Source: an uncultured Pseudoteredinibacter sp. (lineage in GTDB: Bacteria > Pseudomonadota > Gammaproteobacteria > Pseudomonadales > Cellvibrionaceae). From it: 64,000 nucleotides of DNA. Numbering within the stretch: position 1 is the first letter of the stretch; each line of letters starts with the position of its first letter. Position numbers and translations under genes: made by a program. The DNA is taken from NCBI RefSeq assembly GCF_947502065.1, contig NZ_CANMYE010000013.1, positions 1 through 64,000 on the forward strand, written 5' to 3'. The notes below the pieces were generated by a model. The model was not told the DNA's origin and ran no database searches. It was given only the letters and a program-made list of their open reading frames with translations. Of this stretch, positions 27,260-36,369 are shown in pieces.

Positions 27260-28654
27260 CTATTTTGCTTGGTTGGTTTTCTTGCGTGGAATTCCCAAGC
27301 GTTGGCGCCGCTCCCATAAACACTTTCGACTGACTCCGAGCTTACGCGCGAGCTCTGTTTCGCTCATGGTATCTTGGTGTTCTAAGACGAAGCGCTGGAA
27401 GTAGTCTTCTAGGGAAAGGTCCTCTGCCGGCTCCTGAGTCGGCTTGCGGGGTCTTAATGTCGATTGAATTATCTGAATGTCAGTCGGATCATCTATTTCT
27501 ACTAAATCAAGGTCGATACCTAAAAGATCGTGAGAGATTTCCTTGTCGTCTTCGCACAATATGACGCTACGTTGCATGGCGTTTTCCATTTCACGAACGT
27601 TACCAGGCCAAGTATAGGTTGTTATGGCTTGTATCGCTTCGGGGCTTAGGCGTAAAGCAGGCTTCTTAAAGGCTTCGCAATAGCGCGCCAGCATGTGCTC
27701 AGCTAATGAAATTACATCCTTGCCTCGCTCTCTTAGGGGCGGTAGATCCAGTTGAACAACGTTAATGCGGAAGTATAAGTCCTGGCGAAAGCGCCCTTCA
27801 TCGGAAAGCCTTCTGAGATCACGGTGCGTGGCAGCAACTAGGCGAACATCTACTTTTTGAGAGTGGATAGAGCCAATAGGGCGTACCTCTCCTTCTTGTA
27901 GCACACGTAGCAGTCTTGCCTGGGCTTCGAGTGGTAGCTCGCCAATTTCATCTAAAAACAAAGTGCCGCCATCTGCGGCAGCAATAAGCCCTTCACGATG
28001 GCTGTCTGCGCCAGTAAATGCGCCTTTTTCGTGGCCAAACAGTTCGGATTCAATCAGGGTTTCGGGGATCGCAGCACAATTTACGCTAATCAATGGGCTT
28101 TGGGCGCGAGGACTTTCTTGATGAATAGCTTTTGCGGCGAGCTCTTTTCCAGTACCTGTTTCGCCGTGAACCAATACGGTTGCTCCTGTGGGCGCAACTT
28201 TGTGTATGCGGTTGTAAAGGTTTTTCATGACCTGGCTACTGCCAATCATGCCTGCTATAGCTTGGCTAGAGGATTTAGATTGATTAAGAGCTTTTGCCGC
28301 TGCATTGGCTTTGCCTATAGCTCTGCGCACCGAGGCAAGCATTTCGTCGTGATCAAAAGGTTTAGCAATATAATCAACGGCGCCCATGCGCATGGAGTCA
28401 ACGGCGGAGCGCAGGCTGGCATAGCTGGTCATAATCAATACTGGGATATCACCCGCGAGCTGAATGAGGTCAGTCCCTGGCCCCCCAGGCAGGCGTAAAT
28501 CACTAATGATCAATTCGAAATTAGCGAGCTTATACTTGGTGGTAGCTTCTTTAACCGAACTGGCCTCACTGACAGTATATTTGTGGCGCTCTAATAGCTT
28601 GCGCAAGGCGGTCCGGATAATGGCTTCATCTTCCACAATCAAAATGTTGCTCAT
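27260..28654 (-). CDS. cbrB: NtrC-family sigma-54 response regulator CbrB
   Basis: The 464-residue protein has a receiver domain (VEDEAIIRTAL; phospho-acceptor Asp in IISDLRLPGG), an AAA+ sigma-54-interaction domain with Walker A GETGTGKE and the GAFTGA loop, and a C-terminal Fis-type HTH (SETELARKLGVSRKCLWERR). With the sensor just upstream and the CrcZ-like RNA just downstream it is CbrB, the activator of carbon/nitrogen use in Pseudomonas. Its own ribosome-binding site is weak, which may matter for the small leader frame described at 28689. Confidence 0.92.
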   Translation of the reverse strand: MSNILIVEDEAIIRTALRKLLERHKYTVSEASSVKEATTKYKLANFELIISDLRLPGGPGTDLIQLAGDIPVLIMTSYASLRSAVDSMRMGAVDYIAKPFDHDEMLASVRRAIGKANAAAKALNQSKSSSQAIAGMIGSSQVMKNLYNRIHKVAPTGATVLVHGETGTGKELAAKAIHQESPRAQSPLISVNCAAIPETLIESELFGHEKGAFTGADSHREGLIAAADGGTLFLDEIGELPLEAQARLLRVLQEGEVRPIGSIHSQKVDVRLVAATHRDLRRLSDEGRFRQDLYFRINVVQLDLPPLRERGKDVISLAEHMLARYCEAFKKPALRLSPEAIQAITTYTWPGNVREMENAMQRSVILCEDDKEISHDLLGIDLDLVEIDDPTDIQIIQSTLRPRKPTQEPAEDLSLEDYFQRFVLEHQDTMSETELARKLGVSRKCLWERRQRLGIPRKKTNQAK

Positions 28655-28688
28655 AGCTTAGCTGCTCACCAATTGATCAGTGTTACTG

Positions 28689-28709
28689 TTACTTTTTCGG
28701 AGGAGGCAT
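28689..28709 (-). CDS. Possible leader peptide MPPPKK between cbrA and cbrB
   Basis: On the minus strand a strong GGAGG lies seven bases before ATG, followed by CCT CCT CCG AAA AAG TAA, a six-residue frame with three consecutive prolines. Pro-Pro-Pro stalls ribosomes unless EF-P acts. It ends 34 bases before the cbrB start, which itself has a poor ribosome-binding site. It may be chance; the combination of perfect site and stalling codons makes it worth listing. Confidence 0.3.
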   Translation of the reverse strand: MPPPKK

Positions 28710-28734
28710 AGTGTTACCTCCATGGCACACAGTT

Positions 28735-31662
28735 TCAAGGCTTAAGGGGGAATTTTAAGATGAATTGTGCGCCTGATGGGCTTTCTTTAAGGCCCAGGTT
28801 GCGTATCTCAATGCTGCCTGAATGCTCTTCCATAATGCTATAAACCATTGCGAGGCCTAGGCCGGTGCCTTCTCCGGGGTCTTTGGTGGTGAAAAATGGC
28901 TCGAGAATACGCTCCATTATCGCCTCGGGCACCCCAGGGCCTTGATCCGTTACCCTCAGTATCAATTGCTCATTTGATGGTTCTGCTGCCACAGTGACCT
29001 TAGCCCCAGCAGGACTTACGTCTCTGGCGTTACTTAGTAGATTAATAAACACCTGAATTAAGCGTTGACTATCGCCCAGTATTTGCAGCTGATCGGAAAC
29101 ATTATTTATGAACTGTATTTGCTGCTTCTCGGGGTGTAATTCTAGTAGGTGGATGGCCTCGGTGACACACTCACGAATCTGAATCCTTTGAAGTTGGCTT
29201 TGATCGCTTTTACCTGTGTGGGAGAAATTAACCAGTGACTGTACTATTCGGGTAATGCGATCAGTTTGAGAGAGAATCTGCTCAACGGTTTCTTGGGTAT
29301 CTTCAGGCTCCGTCTCATAGCGCAGGTTTTGCGCTAGGCAGGCAATGCCTGTTACCGGGTTGCCAATTTCATGGGCGACCCCAGCCGCTAAACGCCCCAC
29401 AGATGCTAGGCGTTCATTATGCATGAGCTCCTGCTCAAGTCGGTGAGTTTCGGTGACATCTTCCAGTAAAATTACAGTGCCTTGGGCGCGGCCTTCCATT
29501 GGGGTTTGAACTTTTGCCACATGTAGGCTGATCCAGTGCGGCTGGCCATCAATTTCTACTTCTTGATTGGCCCAGTGGGTTGCTGCGCTGTGATAAAAGT
29601 TTCTAATAATTGGGCCCCAAGGCGGTGGAAGTTCGTTTAGATGGGAGCCGCTAATTTTTTCTCCAGCTAAACGAGTTAAATGCCCCATCGCTTTGTTCCA
29701 CAGCACAACCTCTAAATCTTGACCGATAGAGCACACTGCCATAGGAAGCTCTTGTAGTGTTTGGCGGTGATAGAGTCGCAAATTGTTTAATTCGGCGGGT
29801 AGACCGACTAGCTTATTTTGATTTTGATCCAGCCTTTCTTCCATAAAGGTGACGTCTGTCGATGAGCCTTTGTGTTTGCGTAGGGGGATAAATTTACTGA
29901 TAATTTCTTGCGCCATATTGACACCTAAAATACCACTCAAATTGGCTTCAAGCTGATCTCGCAAACGTCTGAGTGCGTAAGGGCGGCGTTCATTTTCATC
30001 AAGTTTAAGTTGGCTTAGGGCTTTGCTAATGGCCTCTCTACTTGGTTGGCTGCCGAGAGCTGAGCTTAAGCGTCGTTCGACATCGCTAACAGAAAAAACA
30101 TCCAGGCTACTACGCTTAGGTTGGCTTAACTCGTTTTCGGCACAAAGTTCTGCACTATAAACCTCTTCTGCTGTTGCCTGGCTGCGATAAGATACCCAAG
30201 CAAAAATCAAACTATTGATGGTAAGCGATAATAGTGCCACCGTATCCCAGTGTTCTAAGCCCAGTTGAAGGTGCGGGCCGTAACCCAAATTAATACTTTT
30301 AATGTTAAATAACGTAGGTATGGCCAAGCCTAAAAGCCAAATAGCGGCTCCGGCACTAAGCCCTGCTAAAAACCCTTGGCGATTGCCACTAGGCCAATAA
30401 CTGATGGCGATTAACCCAGGTACAAATTGTGCGCCAGCAATAAAACTCAACAACGCTAGTTCAGTTAAGCTGTGTTGACCTTGCCACAAACTATAAAGCC
30501 CAAGGGTCGTAACCATTAAGCAGCAAATAGCAATTTGCTGAAGTCTTTTCAGTTGTTTACTGAGCCCACTGCCACGGCGAACGCCTGTTATCGGAAGTAG
30601 GCAGTGATTAACGACCATCGTACTAAGACTGATTAATATGGTGATCAATGCCGTTGCTGATGCTGATGCGCCAGCGATAAACATGATGAGTGTCCATACT
30701 GGTCGCTCCATGGAAATGGGAAGCCCCAAAGCAAAGAATTCTGGCTGCGTTAATACGCCTCTTTCAAAACCCGCCCAAAGCACTGGGAAAATAGGGAACG
30801 CAAAAAGCAGTAAAAGAGTAGGGAAGGCCCAGGGTAAAATTCTTTTGATGTTGCTTTTAGGCTGCTGAATGACCGCGCTGTGAAAGAGGTTGGGGGTGAT
30901 TAAAGAGCTGGCAATAAAAACAAGTAACAGTGTGTGCGATGATGTTTCTCGCAACGGCGAGTACAGAAGGTTGACGTTTTCTGGGTGTTCTACTAACCAT
31001 TTATCAAGCTGATCGAAGCCGCCAAAAACCGCAAAGATAGCAAGCAGCCCGATGGCGTTGAATGCAAAGATTTTAACGATTGTATCGGCCGCCAGTATTA
31101 AAGGCAGTCGAGAATAATGTTGTTTGCTGGCAGCAATAAGACTGATAGTTAACACTATGGCGGCGAAACCTAATGTCGCAAAATCGTTACTGTGTAGGCT
31201 ATCTTCAGTGTAATGATTTCCATGGGTTATAAGCTCGTAACTCAGTGATAGGCTTTGCAATTGCGCTGCCAGTAAGGGCATGAGTGCGAGTGCGAGAAAG
31301 AGGGTTGCCAGTTGCCCTGCGCTATTACTGTGATATCTAAAAACCAATAAATCGGCAAGGGATTGTAATTGATAACGTCTACATAATTCGGCCAGAGGGG
31401 CTAAGGCTAGTGGCGCAAATAGAAATAAGGTTCCCGTCCCTAGGTAGTAGGCAAACGCTCCATAGCCGTACTCTAAAGCTAACTGGCTTGAGCCATATAA
31501 GCTCCAGGCGCTAGCGAACACACCTAGAGCTAAAGTTTGTGTTGCTGGGTGCTGGCTTAAACGCCGTAGCCAGCGAAACTTTCCTGCAATTAAAAGGATA
31601 GCTAAAAAAGAGAGCAAATATGTTGCGGTAGCCGCTATTACCAAAGTTTCTGATAGGGTCAT
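28735..31662 (-). CDS. cbrA: Transporter-like sensor histidine kinase CbrA
   Basis: This 975-residue protein has an N-terminal sodium/solute symporter-like domain with about 13 membrane spans (to about residue 500), a STAC-type linker region (about 520-600), a PAS domain (about 640-740), and a kinase core with His in [12 protein letters not shown], the N box INLLSNARD, and ATP lids DQGPGVP and [10 protein letters not shown]. This combination is CbrA. Partner regulator CbrB is downstream. The start codon overlaps the stop of the 59-residue cbrX-like frame by four bases. Confidence 0.93.
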   Translation of the reverse strand: MTLSETLVIAATATYLLSFLAILLIAGKFRWLRRLSQHPATQTLALGVFASAWSLYGSSQLALEYGYGAFAYYLGTGTLFLFAPLALAPLAELCRRYQLQSLADLLVFRYHSNSAGQLATLFLALALMPLLAAQLQSLSLSYELITHGNHYTEDSLHSNDFATLGFAAIVLTISLIAASKQHYSRLPLILAADTIVKIFAFNAIGLLAIFAVFGGFDQLDKWLVEHPENVNLLYSPLRETSSHTLLLVFIASSLITPNLFHSAVIQQPKSNIKRILPWAFPTLLLLFAFPIFPVLWAGFERGVLTQPEFFALGLPISMERPVWTLIMFIAGASASATALITILISLSTMVVNHCLLPITGVRRGSGLSKQLKRLQQIAICCLMVTTLGLYSLWQGQHSLTELALLSFIAGAQFVPGLIAISYWPSGNRQGFLAGLSAGAAIWLLGLAIPTLFNIKSINLGYGPHLQLGLEHWDTVALLSLTINSLIFAWVSYRSQATAEEVYSAELCAENELSQPKRSSLDVFSVSDVERRLSSALGSQPSREAISKALSQLKLDENERRPYALRRLRDQLEANLSGILGVNMAQEIISKFIPLRKHKGSSTDVTFMEERLDQNQNKLVGLPAELNNLRLYHRQTLQELPMAVCSIGQDLEVVLWNKAMGHLTRLAGEKISGSHLNELPPPWGPIIRNFYHSAATHWANQEVEIDGQPHWISLHVAKVQTPMEGRAQGTVILLEDVTETHRLEQELMHNERLASVGRLAAGVAHEIGNPVTGIACLAQNLRYETEPEDTQETVEQILSQTDRITRIVQSLVNFSHTGKSDQSQLQRIQIRECVTEAIHLLELHPEKQQIQFINNVSDQLQILGDSQRLIQVFINLLSNARDVSPAGAKVTVAAEPSNEQLILRVTDQGPGVPEAIMERILEPFFTTKDPGEGTGLGLAMVYSIMEEHSGSIEIRNLGLKESPSGAQFILKFPLKP

Positions 31663-31838
31663 GATTGGTCGTCTTTACGCCATGGTTGGTAAACAAATAC
31701 CGCTGCAATGATCATAAAAAACCAAATGATGTACGGTCTCAGCCAGCTTCCCTCGGGGTTGATCATCCAATTTAGTAGAGTAGGCGAAAAGACATAGGCA
31801 ATAATGAGCACGGCGATCAATGTTTGTTGGTTATTCAT
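31659..31838 (-). CDS. cbrX: CbrX-like small membrane protein
   Basis: A 59-residue frame starts MNNQQTLIAVLIIAYVFSPT, contains a second hydrophobic span (IIWFFMIIAAVFVY), and ends QPWRKDDQS. Two membrane spans with a Pro/Asn/Trp-rich turn (LLNWMINPEGSW) are predicted. Its TGA overlaps the cbrA ATG in an ATGA junction, so cbrA translation is probably coupled to it. In Pseudomonas a short gene called cbrX sits in the same position and couples to cbrA in the same way; homology is inferred from that position and type. Confidence 0.8.
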   Translation of the reverse strand: MNNQQTLIAVLIIAYVFSPTLLNWMINPEGSWLRPYIIWFFMIIAAVFVYQPWRKDDQS

Positions 31839-31955
31839 ATTGTTCGCGCTCGTTACTAGGTTGCGGTTTGTTACAGCTTTTGCTCTAGGCCATTATTGGA
31901 TCTTACTGGAAGCCTTATCGTTTTTAAACGTATTAGCAGCATTGCTGTCATCAGC

Positions 31956-32837
31956 TTAACTCGCTGGCCTAGGTAGGCTGGCAGGGATGTCTTTTAGGTT
32001 CCAGTTTTCGATCCCCCATTGCAGCAATTCTTCACATGAAGCGCCTCTGAGCTCGGCTAAGGGCTTCTGTCCCAGTAATTGTAAGCAGAAATAAATATTT
32101 TCGGGTGCTAGGCTAGATTGAATTTCAGGGGCGTGATTTTGCTTGCTAAGCTTTTGACCTTGAGAATTCATGATTAAGGGGAGGTGGGAATATTTAACAG
32201 GAGTGCAGTTAAGCAGCTCATAAAGATAAATCTGCCGAGCTGTGGAGCTCAGTAAGTCTTCGCCGCGCACAATATGACTTATATTAAAATCTATATCATC
32301 GACCACCACCGCGAGTTGGTAGGCAAATAAACCGTCTTTGCGCAGCAGTACAAAATCGCCAACCTCCTCAGCCAAAGCCTGCCTTTGAATGCCTTTAAGG
32401 CTGTCCTCAAATTGCAGGTTGATAGCTTGGGTCGCGGCTCGCCAAGCCCAGCCTGGGCTTGGCAGCTCTACTTTGTCGCTGTGGCATCGGCCGTTATGAA
32501 TTCCTTTATTTGCTGCCAGCTCTTGGCGTGAGCATTGACAGGGAAATATGGCATTAAGCTTTAGCAGTTGTTCCAAAACTTCAAGGTAGCGCTCGTGGCG
32601 TTGGCTTTGAAAGCAAATGTCGCCATCGTGCAGAAGGCCGTGAGCTTCCAAGGATCGTAAAATTGAGTCTGTCGCGCCGACTTGCTCTCGTGGTGGGTCT
32701 AAGTCTTCAATTCTGATCAGCCATTTGCCCTGTTGCGAGCGTGCATCTAAGAAGCTCGCTAATGCAGCAAGCAAAGAGCCCATGTGTAAGGGGCCGGTAG
32801 GTGACGGCGCGAATCGGCCAATGTAGGGAATAGACAT
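31956..32837 (-). CDS. gluQ: Glutamyl-Q tRNA(Asp) synthetase
   Basis: GluQ attaches glutamate to queuosine in the tRNA-Asp anticodon loop. I chose the ATG at 32837 (293 aa), giving MSIPYIGRFAPSPTGPLH; an upstream in-frame ATG lies inside a hairpin and is not homologous. The class I motif PTGPLHMGS, zinc-type cysteines PCQCS/GRCHS and KLSKQN are present, and the anticodon-binding half of GluRS is absent, as expected. It follows dksA. Confidence 0.93.
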   Translation of the reverse strand: MSIPYIGRFAPSPTGPLHMGSLLAALASFLDARSQQGKWLIRIEDLDPPREQVGATDSILRSLEAHGLLHDGDICFQSQRHERYLEVLEQLLKLNAIFPCQCSRQELAANKGIHNGRCHSDKVELPSPGWAWRAATQAINLQFEDSLKGIQRQALAEEVGDFVLLRKDGLFAYQLAVVVDDIDFNISHIVRGEDLLSSTARQIYLYELLNCTPVKYSHLPLIMNSQGQKLSKQNHAPEIQSSLAPENIYFCLQLLGQKPLAELRGASCEELLQWGIENWNLKDIPASLPRPAS

Positions 32838-32843
32838 GTGAAG

Positions 32844-32866
32844 TGGCGCGGCTTTGTGCCGCGCCA
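32844..32866 (-). terminator. Hairpin between dksA and gluQ
   Basis: TGGCGCGGC and GCCGCGCCA pair over nine bases with a five-base loop, directly after the dksA stop. No T run follows, so it may attenuate rather than end transcription, or protect the dksA mRNA 3' end. Confidence 0.45.
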
Positions 32867-32873
32867 AACGGGC

Positions 32874-33320
32874 TTAGCCGCCGATCTGCTTTTCTTTGAT
32901 CTCGTCGAGTGTCTTACAATCAACACACAAGGTGGCAGTTGGACGAGCTTCTAGGCGACGAATGCCGATTTCAACGCCACAGGCATCACAAAAACCGTAG
33001 TCGTCATTTTCGATTCGCTCCATAGTCGAGTCGATCTTTTTGATCAGCTTACGTTCGCGGTCACGAGTGCGCAGCTCAAGGCTGAACTCTTCTTCCTGGC
33101 TGGCGCGGTCGGCCGGGTCAGGAAAATTAGCTGCCTCATCTTTCATATGGCTCATGGTGCGGTCAACTTCTTCCATGAGTTCGGTTTTCCACGCTAACAG
33201 CAGGCCTTTGAAGTGCTCCATTTGAGCATCATTCATGTATTCTTCGCCTTTCTTCACTTGGTAAGGCTCGAATCCTCTCAAGGTGAAGCCTGCTGCGGCC
33301 TCTTTTTTATTGCTGGGCAT
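32874..33320 (-). CDS. dksA: RNA polymerase-binding transcription factor DksA
   Basis: DksA binds the RNA polymerase secondary channel and, with ppGpp, retunes rRNA and biosynthetic promoters. The 148-residue product has the coiled-coil tip with DPADRASQEEEFSLELR and the four-cysteine zinc finger CDACG/CVDC. Length is identical to the P. aeruginosa protein. It stands upstream of gluQ and divergent from sfsA. Confidence 0.96.
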   Translation of the reverse strand: MPSNKKEAAAGFTLRGFEPYQVKKGEEYMNDAQMEHFKGLLLAWKTELMEEVDRTMSHMKDEAANFPDPADRASQEEEFSLELRTRDRERKLIKKIDSTMERIENDDYGFCDACGVEIGIRRLEARPTATLCVDCKTLDEIKEKQIGG

Positions 33321-33540
33321 ATTATGCGCCTCTACTTATTTCTACAGTCCCGCATGTTGGGGCTGTTTTCCTTAATTCAAGGGTCCCTAAATCGAACGGT
33401 GCAAGCTACCAGAAGTCATTCACAGGTGCCAGTAATTTTTAGCCTAATCAATGTTTTCTTGGCGCGTATCACCTTGACGGATACCGCTGTCATAACATCA
33501 ACGTTAAACTATCTTGCTCCGAAACTATAGAGTCTTTGAT

Positions 33541-34251
33541 ATGTTATTTTCTCCGCCGCTTATCCAGGGACAGTTAATTCGGCGTTACAAGCGATTCCTA
33601 GCAGACGTTATCGGCCCTGATGGCGAAAAATTAACCATACACTGCCCAAATACCGGTTCTATGACAAACTGTATGGTGGAAGGTGGTAGGGTGTGGTATT
33701 CCACTTCTGATAACCCAAAGCGAAAATATGCCCATACTTGGGAAATTGCCGAGAATAGCGCGGGGCACCTTATTGGGGTAAATAGCGCTCGTGCAAATAT
33801 GCTTTTGGAAGAAGCCTTATCAGCGGGCCTAATTACTTCTTTAGAACACTATAAAAGCTGTCGCCGAGAAGTACGTTTGCCCAGCGGTAAGCGATTAGAT
33901 TTCCTGCTTGAGGATTCAGAAAAAGACTCTAGGCCCTGTTACATTGAAGTAAAAAGCATGACTTTAATGAGGCAGCTGGGCTTGGTTGAATTTCCGGACG
34001 CCGTCACAAAACGTGGGCGCGAACATCTCGAAGAGCTTGAAGCTATAGTTAAGTCGGGCGCGCGGGCCATATTATTTTTTTGTGTGCAGCATAGCGCCGC
34101 AGAGCGAATATCCGTCGCCAGTGATATTGACCCCAAATATGCAGAGAGCTTAGTGAAAGCTCGGGCGGCTGGTGTAGAGGTGCTGGCCTACTCTGTCCAT
34201 TTTGACGATCAGTTGATTGCGCTAAGCGGGAAAGCGCTGTGCTGGGTTTAG
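33541..34251 (+). CDS. sfsA: DNA/RNA nuclease-fold protein SfsA
   Basis: SfsA was named for sugar fermentation stimulation in E. coli and has a nuclease-like fold; its true role is unsettled. I chose the ATG at 33541 (236 aa), giving MLFSPPLIQGQLIRRYKRF, the conserved family start. Family motifs HCPNTGSMTNC, WYSTSDNPKRKYAHTWE and YIEVKSMTL are intact. Confidence 0.93.
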   Translation: MLFSPPLIQGQLIRRYKRFLADVIGPDGEKLTIHCPNTGSMTNCMVEGGRVWYSTSDNPKRKYAHTWEIAENSAGHLIGVNSARANMLLEEALSAGLITSLEHYKSCRREVRLPSGKRLDFLLEDSEKDSRPCYIEVKSMTLMRQLGLVEFPDAVTKRGREHLEELEAIVKSGARAILFFCVQHSAAERISVASDIDPKYAESLVKARAAGVEVLAYSVHFDDQLIALSGKALCWV

Positions 34252-34277
34252 GTTTAGTTTAGGTTTAGGTGCTGCCG

Positions 34278-35177
34278 TTACTTTCGAGGGGCGAACTGTC
34301 TTAGCAGTTGAGTGGGGAGCTGCCACTGCCTTAAATAGTGTGTTGCAGCTTCTTCGCTGATTATTTCCTGATTGAATAGTAGACAGCTGCAGCTGGCGAT
34401 TTCGCAATCTTCAAGGGTTTTGCTTAATAGGGATTCAGGTGCGGCTGCAGTGCTTAAGGACTGACAAATCTCTTCGCTTAGCTGCCAATCTTTGGCGATT
34501 TTTTGGGACAGCTCTGGGGCTATATTTTCTAGGCTATTGTAAGCGAGCCATTCGATAGCATCGGACTGGTCTGGCCGCTTTCGCAGGGCTGTGGCTAAGT
34601 ATCGTAAGCAACAGATAGCGCCGGCCAGTTGCATGCAGCTTATTAAATTTACAGTGAATGAATGACCAAGTTTATGCAAGGCAAGATGGCGCCCGATGCT
34701 CAAATTAAAGTTTAGATAAAGCCAGTAGTGTTGGTGCAGCTGGGGGGCCACCTCTCGGCTAGCCTGAAAGCTTGCTTTTAATGCAGGTAGCAACATTTTA
34801 CTGGCCTGAGTGTCGATGCTGCAATCGTTGACTTGTTGTTCGTCCAATGCAGACAGTTTGCACTTTGGGTTACTGTTCAGTAGCTCTTGCACTAGATAAT
34901 CGTTTAGCGTGTGCAGCTGCTCTTTTTGCCCTTTGTTTTGCATTTGGATCAAAACAAGGGGCCAAGGTGGCAAGTAGGCTTTACGGGCACGGCTGGAGCG
35001 CAGCATTAACTGTAAGTCTCGCTTGCACTCTTCAATCCAGACATTGCTTTTTGCGGGCGCAGCGGGTCTGTGTTGTGCAATAAAAGCAAGCAGTTGGTCT
35101 GAGAGCTCTTGTTTGAGTTGGCTGCGTGCTTGCCCGATAAAGCTCGAAGGGCTTGGTCGTTGCGTTTGATTTGACAT
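34278..35177 (-). CDS. Hypothetical helical protein, possibly HDOD-like
   Basis: A 299-residue soluble protein with no signal peptide or membrane span. A mid-region motif (LHQHYWLYLNFNLSIGRHLA) and a later stretch resembling HDOD output domains (LSQKIAKDWQLSEEICQSL) hint at a degenerate HDOD-type fold, but conserved HD residues are missing. It follows sfsA convergently and precedes nothing obviously linked. I cannot assign a function. Confidence 0.6.
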   Translation of the reverse strand: MSNQTQRPSPSSFIGQARSQLKQELSDQLLAFIAQHRPAAPAKSNVWIEECKRDLQLMLRSSRARKAYLPPWPLVLIQMQNKGQKEQLHTLNDYLVQELLNSNPKCKLSALDEQQVNDCSIDTQASKMLLPALKASFQASREVAPQLHQHYWLYLNFNLSIGRHLALHKLGHSFTVNLISCMQLAGAICCLRYLATALRKRPDQSDAIEWLAYNSLENIAPELSQKIAKDWQLSEEICQSLSTAAAPESLLSKTLEDCEIASCSCLLFNQEIISEEAATHYLRQWQLPTQLLRQFAPRK

Positions 35178-35308
35178 CCTTGATACCTCTTACGGGCCCT
35201 GTCCTAGGCTTGGTTGCGTGTCTCTTTACACTAAAGTCATTGTAGATCTTGTTTGCTTATGGGGTAAATACTCAAAAATGCTTAGTGGGTATCGGCCTTA
35301 TATTCAAG

Positions 35309-35647
35309 TTAAGCTTTGGCCTGCCAGTTAGGCTTTGATTTTCTTAACTTTAATGGTATTAGGCTTTGTCCTATGCAGGGGCCAGATACGCATTTTCCGT
35401 CTTTGATATTGAACAATGCTCCATGACTGGAGCACTGAATTAGGCTCTTATCGAAATCGAGAAAGCTGTCTTGTTTCCATTCAAGGTTTATCTGTAAGTG
35501 CGGGCAGCTATTTTTATAGCCGTAAATCTGGCCATGTTTTTTCACTAGAAAATAAGCTTGCTGATTTAACTGGAAGCCTTTGCTGTGTCCTTCAGCGATG
35601 TCTTCTGGGTTAAACGGAAGGTTGTGCCATTGTTTGTCAGTTGTCAT
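35309..35647 (-). CDS. Rieske-type [2Fe-2S] ferredoxin-like protein
   Basis: The 112-residue protein contains the Rieske ligand pattern: Cys48-Pro-His50 and Cys72-Ser-Ser-His75. The 21-residue gap between the two halves is longer than in respiratory Rieske proteins and resembles the short dioxygenase-ferredoxin type. No oxygenase partner is nearby. It starts only 19 bases after the terminator of the predicted Fur-controlled sRNA, so readthrough could place it in the iron regulon. Confidence 0.85.
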   Translation of the reverse strand: MTTDKQWHNLPFNPEDIAEGHSKGFQLNQQAYFLVKKHGQIYGYKNSCPHLQINLEWKQDSFLDFDKSLIQCSSHGALFNIKDGKCVSGPCIGQSLIPLKLRKSKPNWQAKA

Positions 35648-35665
35648 TTCGACACTTTAACACAT

Positions 35666-35692
35666 AAAAAAACGGCTACCCGAAGGTAGCCG
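35666..35692 (-). terminator. Terminator of the predicted Fur-controlled sRNA
   Basis: CGGCTACC-TTCG-GGTAGCCG followed by TTTTTTT on the minus strand is a textbook intrinsic terminator with a stable UUCG tetraloop. It precedes, not follows, the Rieske gene start at 35647, showing that a short transcript ends here. Confidence 0.92.
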
Positions 35693-35763
35693 ACAACCGT
35701 GATTAGCCTGATAAGGAGAAGTGACTCGAAAAGCCGCTTCAAGTTGGGTGTTGCCACTCAACA
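35666..35763 (-). ncRNA. Predicted Fur-repressed small RNA (RyhB/PrrF-like role)
   Basis: A compact transcription unit on the minus strand: -35 TTGACA (35797-35792), 16-base spacer, -10 TATTAT (35775-35770), about 98 nt of RNA, and a strong terminator (35666-35692). A Fur box fills the spacer, so iron-loaded Fur should block it. The RNA contains CACUUCUCCUUAUCAGG, a pyrimidine-rich segment able to pair with Shine-Dalgarno regions, as in RyhB and PrrF. There is no protein reading frame. Function is inferred from architecture; I see no close sequence match to known PrrF from memory. Confidence 0.75.
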
Positions 35764-35771
35764 ACTCAAAT

Positions 35772-35790
35772 AATAATGATGTTCATTATC
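35772..35790. promoter_or_regulatory. Fur box
   Basis: On the minus strand GATAATGAACATCATTATT matches the 19-bp Fur consensus GATAATGATAATCATTATC at 16 of 19 positions. It overlaps the spacer and -10 of a sigma-70 promoter, the usual repressing position. Confidence 0.82.
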
Positions 35791-35883
35791 ATGTCAATAG
35801 TTAATGGGAATAATTATTGTTTGGTGTCTATTAGAGGGGGTCACCCTGTAATCTTAACGCCTAGTTTATTTGTGAGGTGAGGC

Positions 35884-36171
35884 TTATTGAGCAGCGCTTT
35901 CGCCGGCAGCAAGGTCGTCGGCATCCTGAACCAGTTGGTCTTTGGTCTCTTGGCTCAGCTCATTCCAATGCTTGTCATCCAGAGCGCCTTGTAGGGCATA
36001 AAGCATAACTTTAGATACGTGGATGCCACGCTGTTTAATGCGAACATAGGCCTGCACCGGCCCCATGCACTGTAGTTCGTGGCGTGAGTGTACGCCAATA
36101 GCGTTGAGGATATTGACCGTAGCAATCCCTAGATTTTTGAGCTCAAGTAGCTCACTATCGCGGTCGGACAT
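35884..36171 (-). CDS. TfoX C-terminal-domain protein
   Basis: The 95-residue protein corresponds to the TfoX C-terminal domain alone: LKNLGIATVNILNAIGV, ELQCMGPVQAYVRI and an LQGALDDKHWNEL ending. Full TfoX proteins promote competence in Vibrio and Haemophilus; stand-alone C-terminal domains are common and of unclear function. The N-terminal TfoX domain is absent and I see no trace of it upstream. Confidence 0.85.
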   Translation of the reverse strand: MSDRDSELLELKNLGIATVNILNAIGVHSRHELQCMGPVQAYVRIKQRGIHVSKVMLYALQGALDDKHWNELSQETKDQLVQDADDLAAGESAAQ

Positions 36172-36369
36172 AAGGCTAGATTCCCATTTTCGTTATACTT
36201 ATTGTTAATAACCCGGCGGGTCTTAATGGAGAAAGCTAAGCGTTATAATACATCCTAACGCCCTAAGAGCAAATTTTATGCAGCTAAGCCTTGTTTTTGT
36301 TGATTCAGGTGTCAATGGCTGTTTTGTTCTATTAGATTGATCTAATGACATTATTTTGGGTTTGAGTTG

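Noticed and set aside
27018-27404. A 128-codon plus-strand reading frame beginning in the cbrB-pcnB gap
   Set aside because: It crosses the sigma-54 promoter and enhancer and runs into antisense cbrB; its translation has no domain, no signal and unusual composition. The sRNA reading explains this region better.
27998-28498. A 166-codon plus-strand frame antisense to cbrB
   Set aside because: It mirrors the conserved AAA+ domain; no ribosome site and no recognisable domain.
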